Notes under the pieces: model-generated | Told to the model about the DNA's origin: nothing | Database searches by the model: none | The model's input: only the letters and a program-made list of their open reading frames with translations | Source of the DNA: Novosphingobium album (ex Liu et al. 2023) | GTDB lineage: Bacteria > Pseudomonadota > Alphaproteobacteria > Sphingomonadales > Sphingomonadaceae | DNA: 64,000 nt | Direction of reading: 5' to 3' | Assembly: GCF_029076845.1 (NCBI RefSeq) | Contig: NZ_JARESE010000041.1 | Coordinates: 1-64,000 of the forward strand | Program-made: the position numbers and the translations under genes | Shown here: positions 60,922-64,000 of the stretch, piece after piece | How the letters are laid out: every line of letters starts with the position of its first letter | How positions within the stretch are numbered: position 1 is the first letter of the stretch

Positions 60922-62196
60922 CTAGGCGTGCGCCGCCACGCGCTGGCCGCCGAACCGGACGCCGGCCAGCGTGATCAGCCCCGCGGCGATCAGCACCACG
61001 CCTGAGGAATGGCCGAAGCGGGCGGCGGTCAGCGCTTGTGCCGCGATCGGCAGCAGCGCGCCGCCCACGATCCCGCCGCCGTTGAACGCCAGCGAAACGC
61101 CGCTGTAGCGCACGCGCACCGGAAACAGCGTCGCCAGCCAGCCGCCCAGCGGCGCGTTGGCAAAGCCGAGAACGAACATGGCCGCGCCCACCGCGAGGCC
61201 GGCAAGCAGCAGCGAGCCCGATTCGAGCCCGGCCTGGAAGCCCAGGCCGACCGCGACGGTGCCCAATGCGGCCACGGTCAGCAGCGGCGCGGGGCCAAGG
61301 CGATCGCCCAGGGCGCCGGCGATCAGGATCGCGCCGATATAAAGCAGGCTGGCGCCCATCTGCACCGCCAGGAAGGCCTGCCGGTCATAGCCGAGCGGTC
61401 CGCTCGCCTGCGCCAGCGCGAAAGCGGTGGCAAGGTAGAACAAGGCAAAGGTGGCGACCACGCCGGCGCTGCCGCACAGCACCGCGCGCCAGTGCCGCGT
61501 CAGCACTTCCAGGAAAGGCAGGCGCACCGGCGCGGCGCGCTTCAGCGCCTCGCGGAAGGCGGGCGTCTCCTCGATGCGGAAGCGGACATAGAGGCCCACC
61601 GCGACCAGCAATCCGCTGGCCAGGAACGGGATGCGCCAGCCCCAGGCCATGAACGCCGCATCGTCCATCGCCGCGCCCAGCGCCAGGAACACGCCATTGG
61701 CGGCAAGGAAGCCCAGCGGGGAGCCAAGCTGCATGATCGAAACGAAGCGGAAAGCCCAGCCTTCGGGCGCGTGCTCGGCCGCCAGCAGCGCCGCGCCGCC
61801 CCATTCGCCGCCCAGCCCGAAGCCCTGGCCAAAGCGCATCAGGCACAGCAGCGCGGGCGCGATCCAGCCCGCCGTCGCGTAAGTCGGCAGCAAGGCGACG
61901 GCGAGCGTGGACAGCCCCATCATCAGCAGCGAGGCGACCAGCGTGGACTTGCGGCCGATGCGATCGCCGAAATGGCCGAACGCCACCGCGCCGACCGGAC
62001 GCGCGAAGAAGGCGATGCCGAAGCTCATCAGCGCCAGCAGGGTCTGCGCCGCCTGCGACTGGGCGGGAAAGAACAGCGGCCCGAACACCAGCGCGGCGGC
62101 CGTGCCGTAGATGAAGAAATCATAGAATTCGATCGCGGTGCCCATCAGCGCCGCGAACAGAACTCGCGCGTTGGTGCAAAACGGGTGCGGCGCCAA
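60922..62196 (-). CDS. MFS transporter, metabolite:H+ symporter (MHS) type
   Basis: This transporter of about 424 residues has twelve predicted membrane helices and the MHS signatures: ALMGTAIEFYDFFIYG, DRIGRKSTLV and RFGQGFGLGGEWGGAALL. It probably imports the carboxylate or aromatic substrate processed by neighbouring genes. The start is uncertain: TTG at 62196 keeps the usual short N-terminus (APHPFCTNARVLF), while the first ATG (62145) would begin inside helix 1. It follows the gluconolactonase gene by five bases. Confidence 0.85.
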   Translation of the reverse strand: MAPHPFCTNARVLFAALMGTAIEFYDFFIYGTAAALVFGPLFFPAQSQAAQTLLALMSFGIAFFARPVGAVAFGHFGDRIGRKSTLVASLLMMGLSTLAVALLPTYATAGWIAPALLCLMRFGQGFGLGGEWGGAALLAAEHAPEGWAFRFVSIMQLGSPLGFLAANGVFLALGAAMDDAAFMAWGWRIPFLASGLLVAVGLYVRFRIEETPAFREALKRAAPVRLPFLEVLTRHWRAVLCGSAGVVATFALFYLATAFALAQASGPLGYDRQAFLAVQMGASLLYIGAILIAGALGDRLGPAPLLTVAALGTVAVGLGFQAGLESGSLLLAGLAVGAAMFVLGFANAPLGGWLATLFPVRVRYSGVSLAFNGGGIVGGALLPIAAQALTAARFGHSSGVVLIAAGLITLAGVRFGGQRVAAHA

Positions 62197-62201
62197 GGGG
62201 C

Positions 62202-63140
62202 TCAGCCCCGCTGGTGCAGCAGCGGCAGGCCGGCGCGCGGCCAGTCCACCGCGACCAGTCGCCCGGTGCCCGAGACGGTGATGAACGCGGTGCGCAAATC
62301 CTCGCCGCCAAAGCAGATATTGGTGCAGTAGGGCTCCGGCCCCTGCCAGTATTCCAGCTTCTCGCCTTCGGGCGAGAACACGCTGATCCCGCCCGTCACC
62401 AGCGTGGCGACGCAGATGTTGCCATTGGCTTCCAGCGCCATCGAATCGAAACGCTGGTATCCGCTCGCCCCGCCCACCATGGTGCCACCATTGGGCGAGG
62501 GCCAGGGTTCCTTCGCCAGTTCGCCGGGGCCGACGATCGGCCAGTGCCACAGCCGCCCGGTCTCCGTCTCCGAGACGTAGAGCGTCTTTTCGTCGGGCGA
62601 GAGGCCGCAGCCGTTGGGCGTGACCAGCGGGAATGCGGCCTGCCGGATGAACGATCCGTCCGCCGCCGCGAAATAGACCGCGCCGCAATCCATCTGCCGG
62701 CCATAGGTCTTGCCGTGATCGGTGAACCACATGTTGCCTTGCGCATCGAACACGATGTCGTTCGGCCCGTTGATCGCCACGCCGTCGCATTCGGTGTAGA
62801 GCGTGGTGACCTCGCCAGTGGCCAGATCGACCCGCTGGATCGAGCCGCCGGTATAGGCATCGGCGCGGCCATGCGGGCGCATGTAGCCATCGGCCTCGGT
62901 GATCCAGTTGAACCCGCCGTTGTTGCAGACATAGCAGGCGCCGTCCGGGCCGATGGCGGCGCCGTTGGGCCCGCCGCCCAGCTCGGCGGCGACTTCCTTG
63001 GTGCCATCGGGCAGCACGCGGATCAGCCGGCCGCCCTTGATCTCCACCACCAGCACCGATCCGTCGGCCATCGCGATCGGGCCTTCGGGGAATTCGAGCC
63101 CATCGGTGATCTGCCGGAATTCCAGCCGTTTCGTTTCCAT
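62202..63140 (-). CDS. SMP-30/gluconolactonase-family lactonase
   Basis: The 312-residue six-bladed propeller enzyme has LEFPEGPIAMADGS (metal-ligand Glu), AINGPNDIVFDAQGN (Asn) and LSPDEKTLYVSETE (Asp). It hydrolyses lactones to hydroxy acids. It sits in one minus-strand operon with a dehydrogenase upstream and the MHS transporter downstream, so it likely opens a lactone intermediate of the same catabolic route. Confidence 0.9.
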   Translation of the reverse strand: METKRLEFRQITDGLEFPEGPIAMADGSVLVVEIKGGRLIRVLPDGTKEVAAELGGGPNGAAIGPDGACYVCNNGGFNWITEADGYMRPHGRADAYTGGSIQRVDLATGEVTTLYTECDGVAINGPNDIVFDAQGNMWFTDHGKTYGRQMDCGAVYFAAADGSFIRQAAFPLVTPNGCGLSPDEKTLYVSETETGRLWHWPIVGPGELAKEPWPSPNGGTMVGGASGYQRFDSMALEANGNICVATLVTGGISVFSPEGEKLEYWQGPEPYCTNICFGGEDLRTAFITVSGTGRLVAVDWPRAGLPLLHQRG

Positions 63141-63161
63141 CCTCGCCCTCCCCTGGTGGTC

Positions 63162-64000
63162 TTACGCGCGGTCGATCACCTCGATGATCGCCGGGAAATA
63201 CTTGTCGCCGATACCCTGTTCGATCGCCGCGCGGTAGTATTCGGCGGCAAGGCGCGGCAACCGCGGCTCGACCTGCATCTGCTCGGCCAGCTCGATGGTA
63301 TAGCCCAGATCCTTCAGCACATAGGGCGAAGGGAAGGCCTTTTCGGGAAACTGGCGCGGCACCATCGCCTTGAAGCAATGGTTGCGCAGCGCGAAGCTGT
63401 CACCCGAACCGAGCGAGACCGCCTCGACCAGCTTGGCCCCGGTCACGCCCGCCCGTTCGGCCACGACGACCATTTCGGCCAGCGCCGCCACTTGCTCGAA
63501 CAGCAAGGTGTTGTTGATCAGCTTGACCACCTGGCCGCAGCCGACATCGCCGCAATGCGTCACGTCGCTGCCCATGTAGCGCAGCAGCGGCGCGATCCGC
63601 GCGAACAGCGCGTCAGCGGCGCCGACCATGATCGAAAGCGTGCCGTCGATCGCCGCCTGGCGCGTGCGCGCGACGGGCGCATCGGCGAAGAGCAGGCCCT
63701 TTTCCGCGAGCATGGCTGCGACCGCACGCGCCTCGGCAACGGCGGTGGTCGAAAGATCGACCACCACGGTTCCGGGGGCGGCATGAGCGGCGATCTCCTC
63801 GCACACCGCCGCCACCTGCTTGCCGCCGGGCAGCGAGAGGAAGATCACTTCGGCCTGCGCGGCCAGTGCCGCCACCGATGCGGCCGGCCGCGCGCCCGCG
63901 GCCCCCGCCGCTTCCAGCGCGGCCGGAACCCTGTCGAACGCGTAGACCGGGCCCTGGTGCTTGCGCGCGACATTGGCGCACATGCCCGAACCCATGACGC
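63162..64000 (-). CDS. 3-hydroxyisobutyrate-dehydrogenase-like NAD(P) oxidoreductase, partial
   Basis: The reading frame runs off the right edge. The visible part begins inside the Rossmann motif at VMGSGMCANVARKH (the usual start GFIGLG is cut off), then DAPVARTRQAAIDGTLSIMVG and the catalytic-lysine helix CGQVVKLINNTLL, and ends with the helical C-terminal domain. About 10-12 N-terminal residues are missing; the ATG at 63995 is an internal methionine. It is the first visible gene of the operon with the lactonase and transporter. Confidence 0.88.
   Translation of the reverse strand, partial: VMGSGMCANVARKHQGPVYAFDRVPAALEAAGAAGARPAASVAALAAQAEVIFLSLPGGKQVAAVCEEIAAHAAPGTVVVDLSTTAVAEARAVAAMLAEKGLLFADAPVARTRQAAIDGTLSIMVGAADALFARIAPLLRYMGSDVTHCGDVGCGQVVKLINNTLLFEQVAALAEMVVVAERAGVTGAKLVEAVSLGSGDSFALRNHCFKAMVPRQFPEKAFPSPYVLKDLGYTIELAEQMQVEPRLPRLAAEYYRAAIEQGIGDKYFPAIIEVIDRA

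Noticed and set aside
1..64000. CRISPR arrays, rRNA operons and complete insertion sequences
   Set aside because: No regularly spaced repeats, no rRNA sequence and no transposase were seen on either strand.

Overview
The window is GC-rich alphaproteobacterial DNA, most likely from a member of the Sphingomonadales (Novosphingobium- or Sphingobium-like). This rests on the TonB-dependent receptor with FecI/FecR-type signalling, the trb-type conjugation cluster, the luxR-luxI-phyH arrangement, the metX/metW and hisC-tyrA arrangements and an FzlA-like protein. No rRNA is present, so the genus cannot be fixed.

Positions 1 to about 30130 are the integrase-proximal part of an integrative and conjugative element (ICE) inserted at the 3' end of a tRNA-Leu(CAG) gene (30130-30216, minus strand). 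From the left it holds: a C-terminally broken ArdC antirestriction gene; a control module made of a QseM-like gene, a divergent XRE repressor with two palindromic operators between them, a DUF6499/DUF2285 gene split over two reading frames (FseA-like), phyH, luxI and luxR; a cargo unit of ECF sigma factor, FecR, TonB-dependent receptor, zinc metalloprotease and M16 protease; a traG-trbBCDEJLFGI mating-pore cluster; DUF2274 and excisionase-like genes; a tyrosine-phosphatase-like gene; and a P4-type integrase. The other end of the element and the relaxase lie outside the window to the left.

Positions 30217-45924 look like ordinary chromosome: an NDUFA9-like protein, an FzlA-like GST, two VOC proteins, fdhD, metX-GNAT-metW, hisC-tyrA, a transglutaminase, an ftsE-ftsX-ydcF-plsC operon, a zinc-ribbon protein, tRNA-Leu(GAG), an amidase and a pirin.

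Positions 46098-58214 are the most unusual part: a 12-kb defence-type island around a bacterial gasdermin (50377-51174). It has two same-direction transcription units, each behind an AT-rich promoter with a shared TTGTTCTC-N9/10-AGAATTA element. Unit 1 encodes a trypsin-like protease fused to a double phospholipase D module, then an M64 metallopeptidase. Unit 2 encodes the gasdermin, a trypsin-like protease, a trypsin-P-loop fusion, a STAND-type NTPase of 1056 residues and a DUF1353 protein. The simplest reading is a multi-protease abortive-infection system in which NTPase sensing activates proteases that free the gasdermin pore; the PLD and M64 arms are not part of the simple gasdermin pairs I know.

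Positions 58227-64000 return to metabolism: a TetR regulator divergent from a Rieske oxygenase and an NTF2-like gene, then on the minus strand an MHS-type transporter, an SMP-30/gluconolactonase and a partial 3-hydroxyisobutyrate-dehydrogenase-like gene cut by the window edge.
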